Assembly (NCBI GenBank): GCA_963828385.1
Contig: CAWHEF010000002.1
Location: 1,054,001 to 1,118,000 of the forward strand
Direction: 5' to 3'
Source: Bog-756 sp963828385
GTDB taxonomy: Bacteria; Actinomycetota; Acidimicrobiia; Acidimicrobiales; RAAP-2
DNA length: 64,000 nucleotides
The notes under the pieces are model-generated. The model was not told the origin of the DNA. It searched no databases and saw only the letters and a program-made list of their open reading frames with translations. The position numbers and the translations under genes were made by a program. Shown here in pieces: positions 8,471-18,853 of the stretch (positions within the stretch are counted from its first letter, which is position 1; each line of letters begins with the position of its first letter).

Positions 8471-8767
8471 ATGGTGCATGCCTGCGTCCTCACCATGGAG
8501 CTCCACATCCCGGCGGCGCGGTCCCTCAAGGCCAAGCGCAGCGTGATCAAGCATCTCGTCGAGTCGTCGAGGTCCAGGTTCTCCGTGGCCGCCGCCGAAG
8601 CGGGGTATCACGACGCCTGGCAACGGTCGGTGCTGGGCTTTGCCGCCGTGGCCGGCTCCGAGCGTCATGTCGCCGAGGTGTTGGACGGCGTCGAACGGTT
8701 CGTGTGGTCGCATCCCGATGTCGAGGTGATGACCGGTGAGCGGCGCTGGCTCGAGACCGAGGGCTGA
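8471..8767 (+). CDS. DUF503 domain protein (YlxP-like)
   Basis: A 98-residue protein with the DUF503 signature: the N-terminal strand MELHIP, the SLKAKRSVIKHL helix and the FSVAAAEAGYHDAWQRS strand. The family is often found near nusA-infB-rbfA and is thought to work in ribosome or RNA metabolism, but its activity is not settled. Here it stands apart from that cluster. The start is ambiguous: GTG 8465, ATG 8471 and GTG 8474 are in frame. The ATG gives the usual family N-terminus. Confidence 0.85.
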   Translation: MVHACVLTMELHIPAARSLKAKRSVIKHLVESSRSRFSVAAAEAGYHDAWQRSVLGFAAVAGSERHVAEVLDGVERFVWSHPDVEVMTGERRWLETEG

Positions 8768-8785
8768 GCGCCCTAACCTCCGGGC

Positions 8786-9619
8786 ATGTCGACGATGCCC
8801 GAGCTGGCTGCCGACCTGGACGACGAGTACGCCTCTCTGCGCGACCTGGTGGCATCGTTCGCCGCCGACGCCCCGCAGTGGGACCGGGCGACCCCGGCGG
8901 TGGGATGGGCGATCCGGGACCAGATCAGCCACCTGGCCTTCTTCGACGACGCAGCGCGCCAAGCCCTCGTCGACCCCGGACGGTTCGCCGATGCCGCGCA
9001 GCGGTTCATGGCAACGGCAGCAGAAGGCGATCCCATGGAGGAGCACCTGTTCCGCGGGCGTGCACTCGACGGCGAGGCGCTCCTGGCCTGGTGGGATGAT
9101 GCGCACCGGGGGCTCGTGTCCGCCCTCGACGGTGTTGACGAGAGGTCCCGGGTGCCGTGGTACGGGCCGCCGATGGGAGCCCGCTCGTTCGTCTCGGCCC
9201 GGATCATGGAGACCTGGGCCCACGGACAGGACGTGGTCGACACCCTGTCGGCCCGACGCCCCCCGACCGACAGGTTGCGCCACATCGCCCACCTCGGCGT
9301 CCAGTCCCGGCCGTACTCGTACGCCGTCCGCAACAGGGAGGCGCCTCCGGGGTTGATCGACGTCGAACTCGAAGCGCCGTCGAAGGAGCGGTGGCGGTGG
9401 ACGGTCGGAACGGTGGGGCCGGCAGAGGGCCTGGGACCGGCCTCACCGGTGGCGTCCATCACGGGGCCGGCAGAGGCGTTCTGCCTCGTGGCCACCCAGC
9501 GCCGGAACGTGGCCGACACCCAGCTCGTCGCCGCCGGTGACCTGGCGACCGAGTGGCTCGGCGTGGTCCAGGCCTTCGCCGGGCCGCCGGGCACTGGCCG
9601 CCCGGCCCGCTCTGCCTGA
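8786..9619 (+). CDS. TIGR03084 family metal-binding protein (mycothiol-dependent isomerase type)
   Basis: A 277-residue protein of the actinobacterial TIGR03084 family, built on a DinB/maleylpyruvate-isomerase N-terminal four-helix bundle. The metal-site His pattern is suggested by DQISHLAFFDD and the ETWAHGQDVVD segment. The C-terminal part (WRWTVGTVG and CLVATQRRN) is the SCP-like half. Related proteins use mycothiol as cofactor; the substrate here is unknown. It lies 18 bp after the DUF503 gene on the same strand. Confidence 0.8.
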   Translation: MSTMPELAADLDDEYASLRDLVASFAADAPQWDRATPAVGWAIRDQISHLAFFDDAARQALVDPGRFADAAQRFMATAAEGDPMEEHLFRGRALDGEALLAWWDDAHRGLVSALDGVDERSRVPWYGPPMGARSFVSARIMETWAHGQDVVDTLSARRPPTDRLRHIAHLGVQSRPYSYAVRNREAPPGLIDVELEAPSKERWRWTVGTVGPAEGLGPASPVASITGPAEAFCLVATQRRNVADTQLVAAGDLATEWLGVVQAFAGPPGTGRPARSA

Positions 9620-9685
9620 TCGCCGCCGACGGGGATGGGGGACCATCCCGACACGGGTTCCCACCCGGAGCCGGGGCCGGCAGGA

Positions 9686-10833
9686 TCAGCCCAGCTCCCC
9701 CATGGCCTCGGCCATCAGCTCGACGAAGGCCTCCACGTCCTCTTCGGTCGTGTCGAACGAGCACAGCCATCGGACGGTGCCCCTCGACGTGTCCCACGTG
9801 TAGAAGGGGAACTCGTCCTGGACGGCGGCGGCCACCCTCGGCGGTATGTCGGCGAACACGCCGTTGGCCTCGACCGGATGGACGATGCGCACGTCTTCGA
9901 TCCCGGCCATGCCGTCGGCCAGGCGCCGGGCCATGGCGTTGGCATGTCGTGCGTTCTCGAGCCACAGGTCTTCGGCCATGAGCGCGGTGAATTGCACGGC
10001 GACGAAGCGCATCTTCGAAGCCAGCTGGAGCGACTGCTTGCGGATGAAGGGCAGCGGCGAGTCTTCGGGCGCCACGAACGAGACCACCGCCTCGGCTCCG
10101 AGGGCCCCGTTCTTGGTGGCGCCATAGGACAGCAGGTCGATGCCGATGTCAGCTCCGAAAGAGTCGAGCCCCACGCCGAGGAACGCCGCCGCGTTCGACA
10201 GCCGTGCCCCGTCCACGTGGAGGAACATGGCGTGATCGTGGGCCCACCGCCCGAGGGCGGCGATCTCGTCGGGGCGGTACGTCGTCCCGACCTCGGTCGG
10301 CTGGGTGATTGAGACGACCCGGGGCTGCACATGGTGCTGATCACCGGCTCCGGTCGCAGCCCGGGCGACAAGGTCAGGGGTGAGCTTGCCGTCGTCAGTG
10401 GCCACGGGAACGAGCTTGCTCCCGGCGATGTGCTCGAGCGCGCCACACTCGTCCACATTGATGTGGGCCCCCGATGCGCAGATCACCGCCTCGAACGGCC
10501 GGAGCAGCGACTGGAGCCCGACCACGTTCGCACCCGATCCGTTGAGCACCAGGCAGATGTCTGCGGTCTCGCCGAAATGACGGCGCAGGTGGCCGAGGGC
10601 CTCAACGGTGGCCGGGTCTTCCCCGTATGAGGGGACGTGGCCGATGTTGGCGGCGACGACCGCCTCCAGCACCCGGGGGTGGATGCCCGACCAGTTGTCG
10701 GAAGCGAACGTCCGGTCGGTGGGGGGCCCGGTCCGCCGCGGCCGGCCGAACGAACGGGGGGGTGCGTCGGGCGGAGCAGGGTGCCCGGTGCGATCGGACT
10801 GATCGGACGGGGCGGGGACCCGGTCCGCCGAGG

Positions 10834-10837
<4 letters not shown>
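9686..10837 (-). CDS. Threonine aldolase family protein (PLP enzyme)
   Basis: A 383-residue PLP-dependent enzyme of the beta-eliminating lyase/threonine aldolase family, which would cleave L-threonine or beta-hydroxy amino acids to glycine and an aldehyde. The substrate-fold segment FASDNWSGIHP, the PLP aspartate region LHVDGARLSNAAAF and the Schiff-base Lys in SYGATKNGALGAE are visible. The ATG at 10837 overlaps the stop of ettA by four bases (ATGA), so translation is probably coupled to ettA. The first ~40 residues are Pro/Arg-rich and look disordered. Confidence 0.9.
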
Positions 10838-12513
<1,676 letters not shown>

Positions 12514-12564
12514 GTTGCCCAGTGTGCCAGCTCAGTGACGGGAGTCGCCGGTCCGAGTCCCGGG

Positions 12565-12925
12565 TCAGGGGGCGATGACGCGCTCGGCGGGGTTGTCGGT
12601 GTCGACCTGTCCGTCGCCCCGGGTCGAAGAGGGTCACGTAGGAGAGGCCCGTGGGTTCCCTCACGTCGATGAGCCGGGCGCACGCCTCGTCACCGGTGCC
12701 GCAGAAGTGTCGCCGGTGCCGCAGAGGTGTCGCCGGTGCCACAGAGGTAGGGGTCACAGAGGTAGGGGTCACAGAGGTAGGGGTCACAGAGGTAGGGGTC
12801 ACAGAGGTAGGGGGTCGCGCCGGTGCCCACTGGGGGCGACGAGATGGTGGTCGGTGAGGGTGATCGACGAGAACCGCCGGCTCGGAGACGGACCGGCTGG
12901 GGCGTCACCCGGCTCTCGCGCTACC
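12565..12925 (-). pseudogene. Decayed small gene broken by repeat expansion and frameshifts
   Basis: On the minus strand a protein-like sequence can be followed only by changing frame. One frame gives RRFSSITLTDHHLVAPSGHR, a second gives DPYLC units, a third gives CGTGDEACARLIDVREPTG and SYVTLFDP, and the first again gives GDGQVDTDNPAERVIAP before the stop at 12565-12567. The breaks fall at a C5 run near 12813, across two extra 20-bp repeat copies (+40 bases) and at a G4 run near 12618. Together they restore the frame. The protein is not recognised. Either the gene is decaying or the sequence has indel errors. Confidence 0.5.
12691..12810. repeat. Compound tandem repeat: 20-bp x3 followed by 15-bp x4
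   Basis: Three imperfect 20-bp units (12691-12710, 12711-12730, 12731-12750; CRCCGGTGCCGCAGARGTGT-like) run into four exact 15-bp units GGGTCACAGAGGTAG (12751-12810). The 20-bp part breaks the reading frame of the overlapping minus-strand gene remnant; the 15-bp part keeps it. There are no spacers, so it is not a CRISPR. Confidence 0.95.
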
Positions 12926-13531
12926 GAACCGCAATTCGAGACCGACCGCACGGCGTATCAACTTGAACACTCTGGGTGTGCGGTCGACGCCGTCCGTGCG
13001 AGGGGTCGTTCGAACATAGTGCGTTGGATGGATGGCGCGACGGTCACCCGTCGTTGAGATCGCGCCGTGTCCCCGACGGCATCGACCACACGGGAAACTG
13101 GTTCGCTTCGGGTCGCCTTCACGAGCGCGTGGCGATGAATGATTCCCGTTACCAGGACAGTGGAATTCGTCCCGTCGGGATGCCGAATCCGGTGCGTCGA
13201 GGTTCGCGGGTCCATGTCGGGACCGTCGTGCAAGGTGCGTGCCAAACGATGGTGCAAGGTCCAGCCATGATGCTCGGATCGTGCTCAGTGCGCGGCCAGG
13301 TCGTGGAGGTGTCCCTTCGGCTGCCGGGTTGAGCACATGCCGGATCTCCTCAAGTAGTTGCAGGTCGGGTGCAGACACAATTGCGGCTGTCTCGGTTCGC
13401 TCTTATGTTCCGCCGTCGATGAGCGAGCTGACACCCAAAGCCGAGTCGAGCCGAATCAGGTCGGGTGCCGGACCTGTTCCGGTGGTGGAGGCGAGATCCG
13501 TCGGGAAGGTCCGTACCGCTGAGGAGAGACC
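12926..13531. other. Intergenic region before the Tad pilus operon, no gene seen
   Basis: About 600 bases with no convincing gene. Minus-strand open frames (up to 157 codons) have no recognisable motif. The last ~20 bases hold GAGGAGAGACC, the ribosome site of the first Tad-locus gene, so the operon promoter probably lies in this interval. I could not place -35/-10 boxes with confidence. Confidence 0.5.
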
Positions 13532-14521
13532 ATGCGCCGGATCGTGATCGCCGCCGGGCTCGGAGGTTTGCTCGTGCTCGGAACCATCACCGCCGTACAG
13601 GAGTCGGGTGCCGCTTCGAGCGGCAACGACGGCGGGAACACGGTACGCGTCGGTGCTTCGGACGGCGGGTCGTCACCGGGATGGGGAGGAACACCCGGAG
13701 GTTCCGGTGGGGGCGCCTTCGCCGGCAATCCGGGGCCGACCGGCGGCTCGGGCGGCGGAACGGGCTCCGGAACGGGCTCTGGAGCGAGCGCCGTCTCGTG
13801 CACCTACATGGCATTGACGTTGAGCGACATCGCCTTCCCACCGGGCGGCGCGACACCCGGTGGCTGGTACTCGGTGTCCTGCTACAACCCGAACGGAACA
13901 TCGTTGACCCAGACCGAATGGATCACCACGGCCAGCCCGGCGACGCCAACCGCCCAGGCCCCCGCGGCGCCTGCCGTCGACCCCAGGGTCCTGGCGCTTC
14001 AGGCCGACGAATCACTTCATCTGCCTGCTCCCGTGCTCGAGCTCAACCCGGAGGGGTCCACGGTGGTGAACCTGCCCACCTGGCTGTGGCTGGCACCCGG
14101 CCTCTGGCACTCCTACTCGGTGTCGGCCACAGCCGGTAGCGTCACGGCCACGGCGGTCGCCACACCGCTCTCGGTCCGGTGGTCGATGGGCGACGGCGGA
14201 ACCGTCACCTGCGGAGGTCCGGGCACACCCTATGCCGCCGGCGCCGTGGGCCAGTCGACGACGTGCTCGTATACCTACCGAGACACGTCAACCGGGCAAC
14301 CGTCCCCGGACGGTGACGAGAACGACGGTGCGTTCACCGTCAACGCCGTCGTCACGTGGGGAGTCACCTGGGCCTCCGTGGGTGCTCCTGGTGGAGGAAC
14401 GCTTCCCGATCTGACCACCCAGGCATCGACAGGCGAGCGGGTCACTCAGATCCAGAGCGTCGACGCGGACGGGGTGGTCACCACCCGTTCTCCCGTCTCG
14501 CCCACGGAGTGGGAACGGTGA
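13532..14521 (+). CDS. Secreted Gly-rich protein at the head of the Tad locus
   Basis: A 329-residue exported protein. MRRIVIAAGLGGLLVLGTITAV is a signal peptide or N-terminal anchor; residues ~30-85 are Gly/Ser-rich and low in complexity. The remainder (SCTYMALTLSDIAF, PTWLWLAPGLWHSYSV, then Cys-paired TVTCGGPGTPY and TTCSYTYRD) looks like extracellular beta-domains of the type seen in actinobacterial secreted proteins encoded just before Flp pilus genes. A good ribosome site precedes the ATG. Its stop overlaps the next start (GTGA), so it belongs to the pilus operon. Its exact role is unknown; pilus- or envelope-associated is an inference from position. Confidence 0.75.
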   Translation: MRRIVIAAGLGGLLVLGTITAVQESGAASSGNDGGNTVRVGASDGGSSPGWGGTPGGSGGGAFAGNPGPTGGSGGGTGSGTGSGASAVSCTYMALTLSDIAFPPGGATPGGWYSVSCYNPNGTSLTQTEWITTASPATPTAQAPAAPAVDPRVLALQADESLHLPAPVLELNPEGSTVVNLPTWLWLAPGLWHSYSVSATAGSVTATAVATPLSVRWSMGDGGTVTCGGPGTPYAAGAVGQSTTCSYTYRDTSTGQPSPDGDENDGAFTVNAVVTWGVTWASVGAPGGGTLPDLTTQASTGERVTQIQSVDADGVVTTRSPVSPTEWER

Positions 14522-15408
14522 CCGCCACCCTGGACCGGGCCAACGGTACCGGGCCGTCCGGGATGCGCCACGTGGAGCCGGGCCGGCTGCCGGCCAGACC
14601 GGGTCGACGGCGACCGCTTCTCGTATTCGCATCGGTCCTATTGGTCTTTTCCAGCATCGCTGTCTTCGCCACCGTGTACTCGTCGGCCAACCACCAGTCA
14701 GCGGTGCTGGTGGTGACCTCGACGGTGCAGAAGGGACAGGAGTTCACCTCCGGCGTGCTCGGACAGGCCAACGCGGCGGTCTCGGGCGGAGCCACCCTCG
14801 TTCCGGTGACCGACGCGTCCGAACTCTCCGGAAAGCGGGCGTCCGTGACCATTCCGAGCGGCACGCTGCTGACCGTCGGCGATATTTCGAGCGCGCCGGC
14901 AATCCCACCGGGCGATGCGGTGGTCGGGTTGGCGCTCAAGGCGGGGCAACTGCCGGCGGCGGGTCTCGAGGACGGCGACGAGGTCATGGTCATGCAGACG
15001 GGTCCTCCGGGCACGCCGGTCGGAGGAACCGCTCAGTCAGCTGCGGCCGGCGTGGAGAGCTCCGGCGGCTCCGGTGGCTCCGGTGGGTCGAGTGGAGCCG
15101 GCGGGTCGGGTGGAGCCGGCGGGGCGGGCACCGGCCCCACCGGCGTACTCGTGTCGCGGGCAACCGTGTTCGACGTCGAGGTGCCACCGGCTGACGCGGG
15201 CGGGAGCGCCGCTCAACTCGTCTCCGTCGAGGTGTCGGCGCCTGCGGCGTCGGCCGTGTCCACGGCCGGCGCTGCCGACCAGGTCGCACTGGTGCTGATC
15301 CCACAGGGAGCAGGCCACGTCCAGGGAAACCCGGGGGCGGGATCGAGCTCCGGTGCGACAGCTGGTTCGTCGGGGCATGACAGCCCGGGCGGGAGCTCGT
15401 CGTCATGA
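14518..15408 (+). CDS. SAF domain protein, RcpC/CpaB-like Flp pilus assembly factor
   Basis: A 296-residue protein, GTG start overlapping the previous stop. An N-terminal transmembrane helix (LLVFASVLLVFSSIAVFATV, about residues 35-55) is followed by a SAF domain (residues ~63-130, with SGKRASVTIPSGTLLTVGDI). A long Gly/Ser linker comes next, then a C-terminal part with VSRATVFDVEVPPADAG. This is the usual arrangement of actinobacterial CpaB/RcpC-like proteins, which act at the envelope in Tad pilus biogenesis. It overlaps the CpaE-like gene by four bases. Confidence 0.85.
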   Translation: MTATLDRANGTGPSGMRHVEPGRLPARPGRRRPLLVFASVLLVFSSIAVFATVYSSANHQSAVLVVTSTVQKGQEFTSGVLGQANAAVSGGATLVPVTDASELSGKRASVTIPSGTLLTVGDISSAPAIPPGDAVVGLALKAGQLPAAGLEDGDEVMVMQTGPPGTPVGGTAQSAAAGVESSGGSGGSGGSSGAGGSGGAGGAGTGPTGVLVSRATVFDVEVPPADAGGSAAQLVSVEVSAPAASAVSTAGAADQVALVLIPQGAGHVQGNPGAGSSSGATAGSSGHDSPGGSSSS

Positions 15409-16370
15409 CCACGGTGGCTTTCACCTCGGTCAAGGGCGCTCCGGGGGTGACCACACTGGCCTCCCTGGTCGGTGCCGGATGGCCCGCTCCTCGCCGGGTC
15501 TCGATCGTCGAGCTCGATCCGAGCGGAGGGGATCTGGCGGCTCGCTTCTGTCTCTCTTCGAAGCGAGGATGGTCGAGCTTCGCCGCCGCCTCTCGACGCA
15601 CCGCGCCGGGTGAGCTGCCGTCGATCGATCCCCACCTCCAGCAGCTCCCGGGAGGCCTCGAAGCGCTCGTGGCTCCGACTGGCCCCGGTGGCGTGGCCGC
15701 AATCCCGTTCCTGGAGCACCTGCTGTGCGCGGCCGGTGCCGACGAGCCGCCGCTGGATCTCGTGATCGACCTCGGCCGACTGCGTCCCGACCTTCCGACG
15801 ACCCGTGCGGCATTGGCAGCGTCGGACACGGTCGCCGTAGTGGTACGAGGGGATGCCCCGTCGGCACTCCACCTGAGGGATGGAGCAGTAGGACTGCGGA
15901 CGGCGTGTGACGGCACGCTGGGTCTGGTGGTGCTCGAGACAGGCCCGTACTCGGCCCCGGAGATCAGCGAATTCACCGACATTCCGGTCCTGGCGACCGT
16001 TCCATTCGACCCGGCGTCCGCTTCCGTCGCCTCCGGGGGCCAAGGGAGTCCCCGGCGCCTGTCGCGATCCTCGCTGGCGTCGTGCACATCGGAGCTGGCG
16101 ACCATCCTCGTGGGGACGTCGGAACCCACGGGAAAATCGGAGGCTGCAGGCGGCCCGCTGGAGAGCAGCCCCATGCAGGGCGCCGTCACCAGGGAGGGCC
16201 GGGCTGGTGGGACGCGGGCTTCGGACGACCTGGGGAGCGAAGACGCCGACGAGGGCGCCGCCGCCCCGGACGTCGGGTCCCGCAACGGAGGAGGTCTCGA
16301 TCGGGGCCGGAGGACGAAGCTCGCCACCGGCCTCGTCTCGCTCGTATCCGGACGCGGTGAAGACCGATGA
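15405..16370 (+). CDS. CpaE-like MinD/ParA-fold protein of the Tad locus
   Basis: A 321-residue protein with the fold of CpaE/TadZ, the MinD-like factor that places the Tad machine at the pole. The N-terminal deviant Walker A reads KGAPGVTT, where MinD-type proteins have KGGxGKT: the Lys that binds phosphate is Val. IVELDPSGGDLAARF (switch region) and LVIDLGRLRPDLP (Walker B region) are clear. The C-terminal ~90 residues are low complexity and probably disordered. It may bind but not hydrolyse ATP. Both ends overlap neighbours by 4 bp, so translation is coupled. Confidence 0.85.
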   Translation: MTTVAFTSVKGAPGVTTLASLVGAGWPAPRRVSIVELDPSGGDLAARFCLSSKRGWSSFAAASRRTAPGELPSIDPHLQQLPGGLEALVAPTGPGGVAAIPFLEHLLCAAGADEPPLDLVIDLGRLRPDLPTTRAALAASDTVAVVVRGDAPSALHLRDGAVGLRTACDGTLGLVVLETGPYSAPEISEFTDIPVLATVPFDPASASVASGGQGSPRRLSRSSLASCTSELATILVGTSEPTGKSEAAGGPLESSPMQGAVTREGRAGGTRASDDLGSEDADEGAAAPDVGSRNGGGLDRGRRTKLATGLVSLVSGRGEDR

Positions 16371-18005
16371 GCCGCCGGCTCGACACCGGAGATCCGTGGG
16401 GCGACGGCGGGATGTATCCGGAGCCTCTGGGCTCGCATCGGGGCGCAGACACCCAGCTACGCCCGTACGCCAACCAGGGCTTCGGCGAGGTTCCCGGACG
16501 CGAGGCCCTTGGTGGAGCAGCGGCGCACGTGGGAGCTCACGCGGACGATCGCCCTCCTCCCTCCGACTCGAGCCGGTTCGATCGACTCCAGAGGGGGGAA
16601 CGACCGGCCGATCCCGAGTTGGCGCGCACGATCCGGAGATTGGTGGCCGAGGACCTGGCAGGGTCGGACGCAGCCCTGTTGACCGGGGAGGATCGGCGGG
16701 AATTCGCCCGTCAGCGGATCTTCGCGCATCTCGACTACCTCGTCGACGACCGCGGATCGGGATGGGATGCACTCGGCTCGGTGGCAGAGGAGGAGCGTCT
16801 GGCCCAGTCCATCCTCGACGCGCTCTTTGGAATGGGCCGTCTCCAAAGCCTCATCGACGACGGGTCGATCGAGAACATCGACATCAACGGCTGCGACCGT
16901 GTCTGGACGACCTTCGCCGACGGGTCGAAGCAGTTGGTGGACCCGGTGGCCGATTCCGACGAGGAGCTCGTCGAGCTCGTGCGCTCAGCGGCCAGCCGGT
17001 TCGGTCTCTCCGAGCGCCGGTTCGACCTCGCCCGGCCCGAGCTCGATCTGCGGCTTCCGGATGGAAGCAGGCTGTCGGCGGTCATGGCAGTTTCGGAGCG
17101 ACCGTCGGTGTCGATCCGGCGGCACCGCTTTTCCGACCTCTCCTTGAACGACCTCATCGAGCTGGGCACGCTCGGCGAGGAGCTTGCCTCCCTGCTCCGG
17201 GCGGCGGTGAGATCGCGCAAGAACATCGTCGTCTCGGGCGCGATGAACTCGGGGAAGACGACGCTGCTCAGGGCGCTGGCCTCCGAGATTCCGCCGCGCG
17301 AACGGATCGTCACCATCGAGCAGGCGTTCGAGCTGGGTCTCGACTCAGCTCCTGATCGACACCCGGATCTGGTCGCCCTGGAGGCCCGTCCGACCAACGT
17401 GGAGGGGGAGGGACTGATCACCGTGGCCGATCTGGTCCGTCGCGGGCTGCGGATGAACGCCGACCGCGTCATCGTCGGTGAGGTCCTGGGAGACGAGGTG
17501 CTTCCCATGCTCAACGCCATGAGCCAGGGTCGCTCCGGCTCGATGTGCACCATCCACTCCGACTCGTCGTCGGGAGTGTTCCGGCGGATCGCCTCCTACG
17601 CCATTCAGGCGCCGGGAGCGCCTTCCGCTGGAAGCGACGAGCATGCTCATCGCCGGGGCCGTCCACTTCGTCGTCCACCTGGACTGTGATCTTGCCGGTG
17701 CGGAGCCCGAACCCGCCTCGTACGGGCTCGGTGACGGCTCTCTTGCCGACGACCCGCTGGTCCAGCCGGCGGACCCGACCCGAAATCGGCTCTCGTTCCC
17801 TCCGACATCCCTGCGTAGGAGGTTCATCTCGTCCATCAGGGAGGTGGTGGACGCCGAAGGCGCTCAGGTCATCTCGAACGAGATCTATCAGCCCGGTCCG
17901 GATCGGCGGGCGCGACCATCGGCGCCGCTCCGAGCCACCACCGTGCGCGAGCTGGAAGAACACGGCTATGACGCACGTGTCGGGCTGTTCGAGGTGAATT
18001 CGTGA
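16367..18005 (+). CDS. cpaF: CpaF/TadA-family pilus assembly ATPase, frameshifted as sequenced
   Basis: This is the secretion ATPase that powers Tad pilus assembly. The first frame (16367-17689) holds Walker A GAMNSGKTT, IVTIEQAFELGLD, Walker B RVIVGEVLGDE and the His box MCTIHSDS. It then loses homology after YAIQAP. The expected continuation ERLPLEATSMLIAGAVHFVVH is found in another frame and runs to 18005. Removing one G from the GGG at 17614-17616 joins the two into one ~545-residue CpaF. So there is a one-base insertion: a sequencing error or a real mutation. The next gene overlaps the repaired stop by GTGA, which supports the joined model. The N-terminal ~100 residues are variable. Confidence 0.88.
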
Positions 18006-18853
18006 CCGGCCTGGTCGTCATCGGATGCGGGCTCTGCTTCGGCACGGGAGTCGTGGGCATCTTCCGGGCATGGCGGATCGAGGAGCCTCGCGCGGACCGA
18101 TCGGCGCGGCTCGCCCGGTGGGCCTCCGACGTTCGGCGTCAGCTTCCCCTCGGGGTGCTCGCTGCCGCGGTGGGCGTGCTGGGCGTCTGGATCACGGGTT
18201 GGCCTGTCGGAGGCCTCATCGCCGCTGTCGCCGTAGTGGGACTGCCCAAGCTCTTCAGCAGGACATCGAGCTCGGTTTCGATAGCCAAGATCGAATCGAT
18301 CGCCACGTGGACGGAGATGATCCAGGGAACGCTGGCGGCCTCGGCCGGACTGATCCAAGCCATCGTGGCGACGGCGCCCCTGGCGCCACCCATTATCCGC
18401 GACGCCACGGCAAGACTCGCCGGGCGGCTGAGCGCAGGAATGCTGCCGCGCGATGCGCTGGTCCAATTCGCCGATGAGCTCGATGACCCCTGTTCGGACC
18501 GGGTGGTCTGCGCGCTGTTGCTGGCGGCCTCGTCCCGGGCGCAACGGCTGGGCGACTTGCTCGCCGCCCTGGCCGACGCCACCCGAGACGAGGTGGCCAT
18601 CCGACTGCGAATCGAGACGAGCCGGGCTTCGGTGAGGAGCGGCGTCCGCACCGTCCTCATCTTCTCGGTCGCCTTCGCCGTGGGGCTGACCCTCGTGGCC
18701 CACGGCTACCTGGCGCCGTTCGGGTCGACGGTCGGCCAACTGGTCCTGGCCGTGGTCGGAGTGCTCTATGCAGTAGGGCTCACGTCTTTGGTGGCGTTGT
18801 CCCGTCCTCCGGCTCCGGTTCGCCTTCTCGGCAAGGAAGTCGTGAGCCCATGA
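18002..18853 (+). CDS. tadB: TadB-like inner-membrane pilus platform protein (T2SSF domain)
   Basis: A 283-residue integral membrane protein of the GspF/T2SSF superfamily. Hydrophobic helices are at the N-terminus (residues ~2-22), ~45-80, ~215-240 and ~245-270, with the cytoplasmic helical T2SSF domain (QGTLAASAGLIQAIVATAPL, then VVCALLLAAS) between. TadB and TadC form the platform that couples the CpaF ATPase to the pilin. The GTG start overlaps the repaired cpaF stop; the stop overlaps tadC by ATGA. Weakly conserved, as is usual in actinobacteria. Confidence 0.85.
   Translation: MTGLVVIGCGLCFGTGVVGIFRAWRIEEPRADRSARLARWASDVRRQLPLGVLAAAVGVLGVWITGWPVGGLIAAVAVVGLPKLFSRTSSSVSIAKIESIATWTEMIQGTLAASAGLIQAIVATAPLAPPIIRDATARLAGRLSAGMLPRDALVQFADELDDPCSDRVVCALLLAASSRAQRLGDLLAALADATRDEVAIRLRIETSRASVRSGVRTVLIFSVAFAVGLTLVAHGYLAPFGSTVGQLVLAVVGVLYAVGLTSLVALSRPPAPVRLLGKEVVSP

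Noticed and set aside
12905..13378. 157-codon minus-strand open frame before the Tad operon
   Set aside because: No recognisable domain and no ribosome site. Composition resembles random frames of this region.
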